Shown piece after piece: positions 34,677 through 42,433 of a stretch of DNA of 64,000 nucleotides (the first letter of the stretch is position 1; each line of letters starts with the position of its first letter). The notes beneath the pieces were generated by a model that ran no database searches, was not told where the DNA came from, and saw nothing but the letters and a program-made list of their open reading frames with translations. Location: contig NZ_JAJBZM010000002.1 in assembly GCF_020567375.1 (NCBI RefSeq), positions 393,036 to 457,035 on the forward strand, read 5' to 3'. Source of the stretch: Janibacter melonis. GTDB lineage: Bacteria; Actinomycetota; Actinomycetes; Actinomycetales; Dermatophilaceae. The position numbers and the translations under genes are program-made.

Positions 34677-35761
34677 GACGTGCCTCCGACGCGGTTGATC
34701 CGGACGATGAGGTAGAGCAGGTACGGGGCGCCGAGGATGCCGGTGACGACGCCGACGGGCAGGCGGGTGCCGAAGGCGTGCTGGCCCGCGAAGTCGGCGA
34801 CGAGCGTCAGCAGGGCGCCGACGAGAGCGGCCGGCACGAGGACCGAGCCGTGCGGGCCGACCACGCGGGCCGCGATCGGCCCGGAGAGGAAGGCGAGGAA
34901 GGCGATCGGCCCGGCCGCCGCGGTCGCGACGCAGACGAGCCCCACCGCTGCGACGACGGTGAGCAGGCGCAGCCGCTCGACCCTCACGCCGAGGGCGCTC
35001 GCCGCGTCGTCGCCGAGGTGCGAGATCTCGAGCCTGCGCGCCTGGAGGAGCACGACGGTGCCCAGGACGAGCAGGGCCGCGGTGACCGGCACGACCTCCT
35101 GCCACCGCGCGCCGTTGAGCGAGCCGGTGAGCCAGCGCAGGGCCTGGAGGATCTGGGTGTTGGTGGCCCGCTCGAGCTGCCAGGCGATGACGCTCTGCAT
35201 CATCGCCGCGATCCCGATGCCGACGAGGATGAGCCGGGTGCCGGCGGCGGTGCCTCGGCGGTAGGCGACGAGGTACATCGTCAGCGCGACGGCGAGACCG
35301 GCGCCGACGGCCAGGCCCGAGACGGTGAGCCCGCTGAGCCCGAAGGACACGATGGCGATGGCGGCCGCGGCGCTCGCGCCCTCGGTGACCCCGATGATGT
35401 CCGGGCTGGCGAGGGGGTTGCGCAGCAGGGTCTGGAAGGCCGACCCGGCCAGTCCGAAGCTCAGCCCGACGACCACGGCGAGGCAGGCGCGAGGCAGCCG
35501 CAGCTCACCGACGACGAAGCTCGCGCCGGGGACGCTCTCGCCGAGGACGACCCGCAGGACCTCGCCCGGGCTGTAGGTCTTCTGGCCCAGGCAGAGGCTG
35601 AGGACGAGGGCGACGAGCACGAGTACCGCGAGCGCGGTGACGACGGCTGCGCGGCGGACGCGTCGTTGCCGGTGTCCGGTGCGCATGAGGTGCACGGTGC
35701 GCTCGCTCGGTGCCGGGCGCGGGACCTGGCCCGGGACAGGGGCGGTGGCCGGGGCGCTCAC
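34673..35761 (-). CDS. Iron-siderophore ABC permease (FecCD), second
   Basis: 362-residue FecCD/BtuC-type permease with about ten hydrophobic helices. Seen: RLPRACLAVVVGLSFGLAGSAFQTLLRNPLASPDIIGVTEGA, the conserved block contacting the ATPase, and GPIAFLAFLSGPIAARVVG. A basic cytoplasmic N-terminal extension (~40 residues) precedes helix 1. GTG start overlaps the stop of the first permease (GTGA), and its own stop overlaps the ATPase start. Forms a heterodimer with the product of the next gene upstream. Confidence 0.93.
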   Translation of the reverse strand: MSAPATAPVPGQVPRPAPSERTVHLMRTGHRQRRVRRAAVVTALAVLVLVALVLSLCLGQKTYSPGEVLRVVLGESVPGASFVVGELRLPRACLAVVVGLSFGLAGSAFQTLLRNPLASPDIIGVTEGASAAAAIAIVSFGLSGLTVSGLAVGAGLAVALTMYLVAYRRGTAAGTRLILVGIGIAAMMQSVIAWQLERATNTQILQALRWLTGSLNGARWQEVVPVTAALLVLGTVVLLQARRLEISHLGDDAASALGVRVERLRLLTVVAAVGLVCVATAAAGPIAFLAFLSGPIAARVVGPHGSVLVPAALVGALLTLVADFAGQHAFGTRLPVGVVTGILGAPYLLYLIVRINRVGGTS

Positions 35762-36813
35762 AGCTCACGCACCCGGCGCTGGCGGACGACGGAGATGAAG
35801 ACGGGGGCGCCGACGAGGGCGGTGATGATGCCGACGTCGACCTCCGAGGGCGGCGCGACGACCCGGCCGAGGACGTCGGCGACGAGGAGCAGGCAGGCAC
35901 CGCCGAGCGCGGCGAAGGGGAGCAGCCACCGGTGGTCGACACCGACGAGGAGTCGGCAGAAGTGCGGGACGACGAGCCCGACGAAGGCGATGGGCCCGGC
36001 GATCGCGGTCGTCGCCGCGGCGAGGACGACGGCGCCGAGGGCGGCGACGAGACGGGTGCGGTGCACGTCCTCGCCGAGCCCGGCTGCCATGTCGTCGCCG
36101 AGGCCGAGCATGTTCAGGCCCCGGGCCTTCCAAGCGCACAGGAGCGCACCGACGGCGAGGAAGGGCAGCATCTGCCACAGCTTGTCCGCGGTCGCGCCGC
36201 CGACCCCGCCGATCTGCCACGAGACGACGTTCTCGGAGATGTCGGGGCGGGGCAGGACGACGGCGGTGACGAAGGACGTGAGGGCGACGGTGGTCGCTGC
36301 GCCGGCGAGGGTGAGCTTGAGCGGAGTGGCGCCGCCGCGCCCGGAGGAGCCGACGCCCCACACGAAGGCCGAGCTGATGGCGGCCCCGAGGATCGCGACC
36401 CAGATGTAGCTCGTCGCCGACGCCAGGCCGAACCACGCGATGCCGGTGACGACGGCGAGGGAGGCGCCGGTGTTGACGCCGAGGATGCCCGGGTCGGCGA
36501 TGGGGTTGCGCGTGATGCCCTGGAGGACGAGGCCCGAGACGGCCAGGGCCGCGCCGGCGAGGGCGGCGAGCGCGGTGCGCGGCACCCGCTTGGCGACGGC
36601 CGCCTGGGCGTACGTGTCGGTGGAGCCGGTCGCCCCGGCGACGACGTCGGACCAGCCGACGCCGCGCGAGCCGAGCACGACCGACAGGGCGCACAGCGCG
36701 AGGAAGACGACGGCGGTGACGGCCAGCCAGGTGGCACGGACCCGCCGAGAGCGCTGCAGAGGTGCAGCGCTCTCGGCGGGCGACGTGGTGGCCGCGGTCT
36801 CGGCCTGGGTCAC
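35758..36813 (-). CDS. Iron-siderophore ABC permease (FecCD), first
   Basis: 351-residue FecCD-type permease. Seen: RVPRTALAALAGAALAVSGLVLQGITRNPIADPGILGVNTGA and GPIAFVGLVVPHFCRLLVG, both diagnostic. GTG 36813 begins 8 nt after the SBP stop. The first ~25 codons encode a basic Ala/Ser/Arg stretch within which lies a perfect 18-bp hairpin (36741-36780). No later start codon is available before helix 1, so the hairpin is inside the coding region. Confidence 0.93.
   Translation of the reverse strand: MTQAETAATTSPAESAAPLQRSRRVRATWLAVTAVVFLALCALSVVLGSRGVGWSDVVAGATGSTDTYAQAAVAKRVPRTALAALAGAALAVSGLVLQGITRNPIADPGILGVNTGASLAVVTGIAWFGLASATSYIWVAILGAAISSAFVWGVGSSGRGGATPLKLTLAGAATTVALTSFVTAVVLPRPDISENVVSWQIGGVGGATADKLWQMLPFLAVGALLCAWKARGLNMLGLGDDMAAGLGEDVHRTRLVAALGAVVLAAATTAIAGPIAFVGLVVPHFCRLLVGVDHRWLLPFAALGGACLLLVADVLGRVVAPPSEVDVGIITALVGAPVFISVVRQRRVREL
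36741..36780 (-). other. Intragenic 18-bp hairpin, candidate attenuator
   Basis: Perfect 18-bp stem (36741-36758 with 36763-36780) and a 4-nt loop, in codons about 12-24 of the first permease, just after the substrate-binding-protein gene. In mRNA it would be as strong as the window's terminators. It could cut transcription or protect the 3' end of the SBP message, giving more SBP than permease. No T-run is present. Confidence 0.6.
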
Positions 36814-36820
36814 GCGTGGG

Positions 36821-37861
36821 TCACTTCGTCGTGTACGCGGCGGCGTCGTCGAGCAGGGTGACGTAGTCGCCGATGAGCGCCGGCAGCGACAGCGCCGTCG
36901 GGTTGGCGGCGGTGCCGATCGGCTTCGTGCCGTCGAGGTTGACGATCGCCTTGTTCTTCACGGCCGGGAGCTTCGAGAGCACGGGGTCGCCCTCCAGCGC
37001 GCTGATGAGCTCGTCGCCGCCGTAGGTGATGATGACGTCGACGTCGGCGAGCTCGTCGGCCCGCTCGGCGCTCATCGAGCCGGAGAAGTCCTTGCTCTTC
37101 CCGCTGGCCTTGACCACGCTCGGCGCGATCTCCATGCCGAGGTCCTCGACGTACTGCGAGCGGGTGTCGGCGGCGCTGTAGAAGTTGATCTCGCTGAGGT
37201 CGGACGTGTCGACGTGGGTCATGAACATCGCGGTCGTGCCCTCGAGGTCCGGGTGCTCGGCGAGCGTCTCCTCGATCTGGCCCTCGAGGTCGGCGACGAG
37301 CTCCTCGCCCTCCGCTTCCATGCCCAGGCCCTTGGCGTTCTGGACGATCGAGTCGCGCCACGGGGTCGCCCACGGGGCGTCCGGGTAGGCGACGACGGGG
37401 GCGATCTTCGAGAGCGTCTCGTAGTCCTCCTTCGACAGGCCCGAGTAGCCCGCGAGGATGACGTCGGGCTCGGTGGACGACACGGCCTCGAAGTCGATGC
37501 CGTCGGTCTCGTCGAAGAGCACGGGCGTCTCGGCGCCGAGCTCCTCGAGCTTCTCCGCGGTCCACGGCTGCACGCCGTCGCCGTCGTCGTCGCCCCACGT
37601 CATCTTCGACATGCCGACGGGCACGATGCCGAGCGCGAGGGGCACCTCCTGGTTGGCGAAGTCGACCGTGGCGACCCGCTCGGGCTTCTCCTCGATCGTC
37701 GTCGAGCCGAAGGCGTGCTCGACGGTCACCGGCTCCCACTCGCTGCTCGCCGAGCCGGACCCGGAGGCCGCGTCGGTCGAGCTCGAGGTGTCGGAGCCGC
37801 AGGCGGCGAGGGTGAGGGCGAGGGTGACCGCGGCGGGGGCGGCGAGGCGGGACAGGCGCAT
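36821..37861 (-). CDS. Iron-siderophore substrate-binding lipoprotein
   Basis: 346-residue periplasmic-type binding protein (FecB/FhuD class) anchored outside the membrane. Seen: lipoprotein signal with lipobox LAAC (Cys21), an acidic Ser-rich linker, then VTVEHAFGSTTIEEKPERVATVDFANQEVPLALGI, typical of class III binding proteins, and EPDVILAGYSGLSKEDYETLSKIAPVVAY. AAGGA lies 8 nt before ATG 37861. The DtxR/IdeR box upstream implies repression when iron is sufficient. First gene of the four-gene uptake operon. The siderophore is unknown and no synthesis genes are in the window. Confidence 0.94.
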   Translation of the reverse strand: MRLSRLAAPAAVTLALTLAACGSDTSSSTDAASGSGSASSEWEPVTVEHAFGSTTIEEKPERVATVDFANQEVPLALGIVPVGMSKMTWGDDDGDGVQPWTAEKLEELGAETPVLFDETDGIDFEAVSSTEPDVILAGYSGLSKEDYETLSKIAPVVAYPDAPWATPWRDSIVQNAKGLGMEAEGEELVADLEGQIEETLAEHPDLEGTTAMFMTHVDTSDLSEINFYSAADTRSQYVEDLGMEIAPSVVKASGKSKDFSGSMSAERADELADVDVIITYGGDELISALEGDPVLSKLPAVKNKAIVNLDGTKPIGTAANPTALSLPALIGDYVTLLDDAAAYTTK

Positions 37862-37877
37862 GAGGTGAGTCCTTCGG

Positions 37878-37896
37878 TTAGGTAAGGCTTACCTGA
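37878..37896. promoter_or_regulatory. IdeR/DtxR iron box
   Basis: TTAGGTAAGGCTTACCTGA is a 19-bp near-palindrome closely matching the DtxR/IdeR consensus (TTAGGTTAGSCTAACCTAA). It lies 17 bp before the start of the siderophore-binding lipoprotein gene, where an iron-loaded repressor would block transcription of the whole operon. Confidence 0.92.
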
Positions 37897-37930
37897 ACCG
37901 TAGAGCACCTCCGGAGTGCCGCGCGCACCA

Positions 37931-38007
37931 CCCCCTTCGCCGAGGTATGGGGATCGGTCGGCTGAGATGACTGCGGAGGGCAAATTGCCATACCTCGGCG
38001 AAGGGGG
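37931..38007. repeat. 77-bp inverted-repeat element (copy B)
   Basis: Perfect 20-bp inverted arms (37931-37950 and 37988-38007) enclose 37 bp without symmetry. The right arm with its inner flank carries the 18-mer also found at 85-102. The outer ends are CCCCCTTCG/CGAAGGGGG, the recurrent motif. It lies in the gap between the IdeR-controlled gene and the methyltransferase-like gene. MITE-like or a large terminator; no target-site duplication was recognised. Confidence 0.65.
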
Positions 38008-38037
38008 GAGGGCGAAGGGGGAGGGGGCGGGGCGCGG

Positions 38038-38850
38038 TCAGCGCACGCGCCACGCGCCGGGGTCGGGCGCGGTGGGCGGGGGCACGTCCTCGCCGTCGTG
38101 GATCGGGCGGGCCCCGCCGGCGCGGGCGAGCAGCTCGCCCGGCGTCATGACCCCCGAGGGGAAGGGCCAGCGGCGCAGCTGCCGGGTGATCGCGTCGGCG
38201 TCGACCCCGTCGGGGGAGGCCACGAGCACGGCGTTGCCGTAGCGACGGCCCTTGAGCACGTCGCGCAGCGCGACGAGGGCGACCGGGCCGACCCCCTCGC
38301 GCATCCCGGCGGCGACCCGCGCGAGGTAGCGCAGCCCCGGGTCGTCGGGGCAGTTCATGAGCAGGACTCCGCCGGGTCGTAGCACCCGCGCGACATCGGC
38401 GAAGAACTCCTGGGTCACGAGGTCGGCGGGCACGGCCCCGTCGGCGAAGGCGTCGACGACGACGACGTCCGCGCTCGCGTCGGCGAGGGCGGCCACCCCT
38501 TCGCGCCCCCGCTGCGGGCGCACCCGGATCCGGTGCCCGCGGGGCAGCGGCAGCTCGCGGCGGACGAGCTCGGTGAGGGCGGTGTCCGGCTCGAGGACGA
38601 CCTGGGGCGAGCCCGGACGGGTGGCGTGGACCCAGCGCGGCAGGCTCAGGCCGGCGCCGCCGACGTGGGTGATCGCGACCCGCGGGTGGGCCGGGGCCGG
38701 CAGGATGGCGTCGACCACGGCGGCGAGGTGCTGCACGTACTCGAAGACCAGGCCCTCGGGGTCGTCGAGCGAGACGTAGGACTGCGGCTGACCGCCGACG
38801 ACGACGCTCACACCACCGTGCTCGTCATGGACCAGCTCGACCTCGCTCAC
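38038..38850 (-). CDS. Spermidine-synthase-like methyltransferase-fold protein
   Basis: 270-residue protein resembling spermidine synthases or their orphan homologues. Seen: N-terminal beta strands with YVSLDDPEGLVFEYVQHLAAVVDA, the SAM-type GGAGLSLPRWVHATRPGS loop, VVLEPDTALTEL, ADVVVVDAFADGAVPADLVTQEF, and RVLRPGGVLLMNCPDD. Polyamine activity is not certain; many actinobacterial members are uncharacterised. GTG 38850 lies 6 nt after TAGGGT on the minus strand (likely leaderless). Divergent, with only 33 bp between, from the sterol-carrier gene. Confidence 0.8.
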   Translation of the reverse strand: MSEVELVHDEHGGVSVVVGGQPQSYVSLDDPEGLVFEYVQHLAAVVDAILPAPAHPRVAITHVGGAGLSLPRWVHATRPGSPQVVLEPDTALTELVRRELPLPRGHRIRVRPQRGREGVAALADASADVVVVDAFADGAVPADLVTQEFFADVARVLRPGGVLLMNCPDDPGLRYLARVAAGMREGVGPVALVALRDVLKGRRYGNAVLVASPDGVDADAITRQLRRWPFPSGVMTPGELLARAGGARPIHDGEDVPPPTAPDPGAWRVR

Positions 38851-38883
38851 GCCCTCACCCTAGGTGTGGGCGAGGATGTGGCC

Positions 38884-39243
38884 ATGCCACGACGGATCAG
38901 CGACGAGGACGGCCGCGCCGCCCTGGCCCGGTGGGCCGCGACGGAGAGCCCGGATCGCTCGACGACGGGGACGGCGGTGCGATGGACCCTCACCCTGCTC
39001 TCCGAGGCGGCCCCGGGCCGCTCGGTCGAGGTGCGGGTCCCTCCCTTCGGGGCCGTGCAGTGCGTCGAGGGCCCGGTCCACACCCGCGGCACGCCCCCGG
39101 CGGTCGTCGAGACCGACGCCGCGACCTGGTTGCGCCTGGCCACGGGCGAGACGGCCTGGGCCGACGCCCAGTCGGCCGGGGCCCTGCGCACCAGCGGCAA
39201 CCGCACCGACCTCTCCGCCCACCTCCCCCTACGCGAAGGGTGA
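38884..39243 (+). CDS. Sterol-carrier-family (SCP-like) small protein
   Basis: 119 residues. The layout MPRRISDEDGRAALARWAATE, then VEVRVPPFGAVQCVEGPVHTRGTPPAVVETDAATWLRLATG, matches actinobacterial sterol carrier family proteins, where the WLRLATGE-type segment forms the SCP fold. Ligand unknown. ATG 38884 lies 6 nt after GAGGAT (38872-38877). It converges on the oxidoreductase gene with 1 bp between stops and no terminator, so antisense interference is possible. Confidence 0.72.
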   Translation: MPRRISDEDGRAALARWAATESPDRSTTGTAVRWTLTLLSEAAPGRSVEVRVPPFGAVQCVEGPVHTRGTPPAVVETDAATWLRLATGETAWADAQSAGALRTSGNRTDLSAHLPLREG

Positions 39244-39244
39244 G

Positions 39245-40324
39245 TCAGGCGAGCTGGGAGCGGATCGAGTCCATGTGCTCCATGAGGGCGACGGACTCGT
39301 CGAGGGGCATGAGCGGCGACTCGGTCTCGCCCGCGGCGACGCGAAGGGCGACCTCGCAGGTCTCGTGGCGCAGCCCGCGGTGCATCTCGACGGGGTCACC
39401 GGTCATCTCGTCGAGCACGACGTCGTCGCTGCCGACGAGGCGCATCGTCGTCGGCCCGTAGAACTCGCCGTCGAGCTCGAGGCGGGCCCACCGGCCGGCG
39501 ATCACCGCGGTCGTCGGCGTGCGCGTCGACATGTCGCACGACAGCGACCCGACCGCGCCGCTCGGGCCGCGGACCGACATCGCGACGCGGGCGTCGACCC
39601 CTTCGTCGGTGAGGGTCCCGGCGGCGGCCACCCGGTCGATCCCGCCGAGCACCATCGAGGCGAAGGAGAGCGGGTAGATGCCGAGGTCGAGCAGCGAGCC
39701 GCCGGCCAGGGCCGGGTCCGCGAGGCGCCGTGGCCCGTCGGGCCACAGTCGCTGGCCGTGGTCGGCGAGCACGGTGGACAGCTCGCCGAGCAGCCCGAGG
39801 TCGAGCACCTGCCGGATGACGTCGTAGTGGGGCAGGAAGCGGCTCCACATCGCCTCCATCCCGAAGACCCCGGCCTCGCGGATCGCCGCGACGAGCTCGC
39901 GGGCCTGCGCGGCGTCGGCGGTGAAGGCCTTCTCGACGAGCACGTGCTTGCCGGCGCGCACGGCGAGCAGCGCGTGCTCGAGGTGCTCGCTGTGCGGGGT
40001 CGCCACGTAGACGACGTCGACGTCGGGGTCGGTGACGAGATCGACGTACGACCCGTGGGCGCGCACCGGGCCGTGCTCGCGCACGTGGGCGCCGCAGTGC
40101 TCGTCGACGAAGGCCTGCGCCCGCTCGAGGTCGCGCGAGCCCACGGCGACGACCTGCTGCTGGGTGCTGCCGTGCTCGCCGACCTCGATCGCGTGCACCA
40201 TCTCGCTGGCGATCCAGCCCGCGCCGAGCACCCCCCACCGCAGCCCCGGCACCTGTGCCGGGTCGGGCCGGGTCGAGGTCGGCAGCTTCATCTCGGGCAC
40301 GTCGGCCGTGCGTCGTCCGCTCAT
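39245..40324 (-). CDS. Gfo/Idh/MocA-family NAD(P)-dependent oxidoreductase
   Basis: 359-residue sugar-type dehydrogenase. Seen: Rossmann GVLGAGWIAS near residue 33, DVVYVATPHSEHLEHALLAV, VEKAFTAD (the EKP-like motif with Lys), GMEAMWSRFLP, and GGSLLDLGIYPLSFA with the catalytic-type Asp/Tyr. Substrate (a polyol, sugar or dihydrodiol) unknown. ATG 40324 is preferred over GTG 40330 because AGGAG lies 5 nt before the ATG. Divergent from a small membrane gene. Confidence 0.88.
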   Translation of the reverse strand: MSGRRTADVPEMKLPTSTRPDPAQVPGLRWGVLGAGWIASEMVHAIEVGEHGSTQQQVVAVGSRDLERAQAFVDEHCGAHVREHGPVRAHGSYVDLVTDPDVDVVYVATPHSEHLEHALLAVRAGKHVLVEKAFTADAAQARELVAAIREAGVFGMEAMWSRFLPHYDVIRQVLDLGLLGELSTVLADHGQRLWPDGPRRLADPALAGGSLLDLGIYPLSFASMVLGGIDRVAAAGTLTDEGVDARVAMSVRGPSGAVGSLSCDMSTRTPTTAVIAGRWARLELDGEFYGPTTMRLVGSDDVVLDEMTGDPVEMHRGLRHETCEVALRVAAGETESPLMPLDESVALMEHMDSIRSQLA

Positions 40325-40384
40325 CGTCACTCCTGCTCAGGTGGTCGCAGGCGACGCTACTGCCCGCGGTGAGACCATGGAGGG

Positions 40385-40693
40385 GTGAGACCTGACGACC
40401 AGACCGGTGAGACCCCCGTCGTGACGGGGGAGGAGCAGCCCGTGCCCGAGCGCGTGCGCCGCCGTCGGCGGCGCGGGGCCCCGATGGTGTGGCGCTGGAT
40501 CGGCACCGGGGCGATCATCGGCTTCGCGCTGCTCGGCGCCTACGCGATGACGAGCGACAACGTCAACGAGGCGACCCGGCAGTCGTACTCGGCGACGACG
40601 GCTGTCGGCTTCATGGGGATGCTCGGCGCGTGCATCGGGGCGCTCGTCGCCGCCGTCGTGCTCGCGCTCGTCATGGGCCGCGACCGCCGGTAG
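40385..40693 (+). CDS. Small hypothetical two-helix membrane protein
   Basis: 102 residues: an acidic then Arg-rich N-terminal tail (RVRRRRRRG), a helix at about 38-54, a short polar loop, a second helix at about 73-96 and a basic end, consistent with both termini inside. No family recognised. GTG 40385 follows GGAGGG closely. It precedes purF by 39 bp on the same strand, but purF has its own likely leaderless start. Confidence 0.62.
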   Translation: MRPDDQTGETPVVTGEEQPVPERVRRRRRRGAPMVWRWIGTGAIIGFALLGAYAMTSDNVNEATRQSYSATTAVGFMGMLGACIGALVAAVVLALVMGRDRR

Positions 40694-40732
40694 AGACCTG
40701 GGCAGCACGCCCGCTGTGGGAGGATGAGGCAC

Positions 40733-42304
40733 GTGGCTCGCGGAGACGGACAGCTGTCGCACGACCTCATGCCCGGGGAGAAGGGGCCGCAGGACGCCTG
40801 CGGCGTCTTCGGGGTGTGGGCACCCGGCGAGGAGGTCGCCAAGCTCACGTACTACGGGCTCTACGCCCTCCAGCACCGCGGCCAGGAGTCGGCGGGCATC
40901 GCGACCTCCGACGGTCGCTCGATCCTCGTCTACAAGGACATGGGCCTGGTGAGCCAGGTCTTCGACGAGCGAGCCCTCGGTGCCCTGCGGGGTCACCTCG
41001 CGGTCGGCCACTGCCGCTACTCGACGACCGGCGGCTCGACGTGGGAGAACGCCCAGCCCACCCTCGGCGGTCATGACGACGGGACCGTGGCGCTCGCCCA
41101 CAACGGCAACCTCGTCAACTCCGCCGAGCTGCGCGACCTCGTCGACGCCCGCCTCTCCGAGCGCGGTCGTCCCGCCGAGGACGGCACGTGGCGCGACGCG
41201 ACGCCCAGCGGTGAGTTGCGCTACGGCAACACGACCGACACCGCGCTCGTCACCGCGCTGCTCTCGGACAACCCCGACCGCACCCTCGAGGCCGCGGCGC
41301 TCGACGTGCTGCCGCGCTGCAAGGGCGCCTTCTGCTTCGTCTTCATGGACGAGCACACCCTCTACGCCGCCCGCGACCCGCAGGGCCTGCGCCCGCTCGT
41401 CATCGGCCGGCTCGAGCGGGGCTGGGTCGTCGCCTCCGAGACCGCGGCGCTCGACATCGTCGGCGCCTCGATGGTCCGCGAGGTCGAGCCCGGCGAGCTC
41501 ATCGCCATCGACGAGGACGGCCTGCGCAGCCACCGCTTCGCGAAGGCCGAGCCGAAGGGCTGCGTCTTCGAGTACGTCTACCTCGCCCGCCCGGACACGA
41601 CGATCAACGGTCGCGCCGTCCACGAGGCGCGGGTCGAGATGGGCCGGGCGCTCGCCCGCGAGCACGCCGTCGAGGCCGACCTCGTCATCCCCACGCCGGA
41701 GTCCGGCACCCCCGCGGCGATCGGCTACGCGCAGGAGTCGGGTATCCCCTACGGCCAGGGCCTGGTGAAGAACGCCTACGTCGGCCGGACCTTCATCCAG
41801 CCCAGCCAGACGATCCGACAGCTCGGCATCCGGCTCAAGCTCAACCCGCTCAAGGACGTCATCAAGGGCAAGCGTCTCGTCGTCGTCGACGACTCGATCG
41901 TGCGCGGCAACACCCAGCGCGCCCTCGTGCGCATGCTGCGCGAGGCCGGGGCCGCCGAGGTGCACGTGCGCATCTCGAGCCCGCCCGTGCGCTGGCCCTG
42001 CTTCTTCGGCATCGACTTCGCGACCCGGGCCGAGCTCATCGCCACCGGCCTCGGCACCGCGGAGATCTGCACCTCGCTCGGCGCCGACAGCCTCGGCTAC
42101 ATCAGCGAGGACGGCATGATCGCCGCGACCGAGCAGCCCCGCGAGGCGCTGTGCACCGCGTGCTTCTCCGGCGTCTACCCCATCGAGCTGCCGTCGAGCG
42201 AGCGTCTCGGCAAGGGCGTCCTCGAGCTCCAGCTCGGCATCGACGAGCACGCCGACGTCACCGAGGTCGGCACGCTCGACGTCGAGCGCGCGACCCGGGG
42301 CTGA
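40733..42304 (+). CDS. purF: Amidophosphoribosyltransferase
   Basis: 523-residue enzyme making phosphoribosylamine from PRPP and glutamine, the committed and feedback-inhibited step of purine synthesis. Seen: the glutaminase Cys in GPQDACGVFGVWAPGEEVA (about Cys23, so a short propeptide is cleaved), YGLYALQHRGQESAGIA, GHCRYSTTGGSTWENAQPT, and the PRPP loop VVVDDSIVRGNTQRALV. C-terminal cysteines (LCTACFSGVYPIELP) fit the Fe-S-containing type. GTG 40733 is chosen over ATG 40724, because it matches the usual MARGDG start and lies 7 nt after GAGGAT (40720-40725). Confidence 0.96.
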   Translation: MARGDGQLSHDLMPGEKGPQDACGVFGVWAPGEEVAKLTYYGLYALQHRGQESAGIATSDGRSILVYKDMGLVSQVFDERALGALRGHLAVGHCRYSTTGGSTWENAQPTLGGHDDGTVALAHNGNLVNSAELRDLVDARLSERGRPAEDGTWRDATPSGELRYGNTTDTALVTALLSDNPDRTLEAAALDVLPRCKGAFCFVFMDEHTLYAARDPQGLRPLVIGRLERGWVVASETAALDIVGASMVREVEPGELIAIDEDGLRSHRFAKAEPKGCVFEYVYLARPDTTINGRAVHEARVEMGRALAREHAVEADLVIPTPESGTPAAIGYAQESGIPYGQGLVKNAYVGRTFIQPSQTIRQLGIRLKLNPLKDVIKGKRLVVVDDSIVRGNTQRALVRMLREAGAAEVHVRISSPPVRWPCFFGIDFATRAELIATGLGTAEICTSLGADSLGYISEDGMIAATEQPREALCTACFSGVYPIELPSSERLGKGVLELQLGIDEHADVTEVGTLDVERATRG

Positions 42305-42356
42305 CCCCTTCGCCCCTCGGCACGGTCTCCCGCCCCGACCGCCCCACCTCCGACGC

Positions 42357-42408
42357 GAGCTACCACGCAGTACTGGTCGTGATGACGACCAGTACTGCGT
42401 GGTAGCTC
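42357..42408. repeat. 46-bp palindrome family, copy P3
   Basis: Perfect 24-bp arms with a 4-nt GATG loop. The 46-bp core at 42360-42405 shares with P1 and P2 the CTACC, GTA, GTGATNAC, TAC and GGTAG positions, though the remaining arm bases differ. It lies between the convergent purF and MFS genes, where it may also serve as a bidirectional terminator. Confidence 0.85.
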
Positions 42409-42433
42409 GGTGGGGCGAAGGGCGAAGGGGGAG

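Noticed and set aside
42357-42408. P3 as an integron attC or phage attachment site
   Set aside because: The conserved attC core sites (GTTRRRY/RYYYAAC) are absent, and no integrase or recombinase lies nearby.
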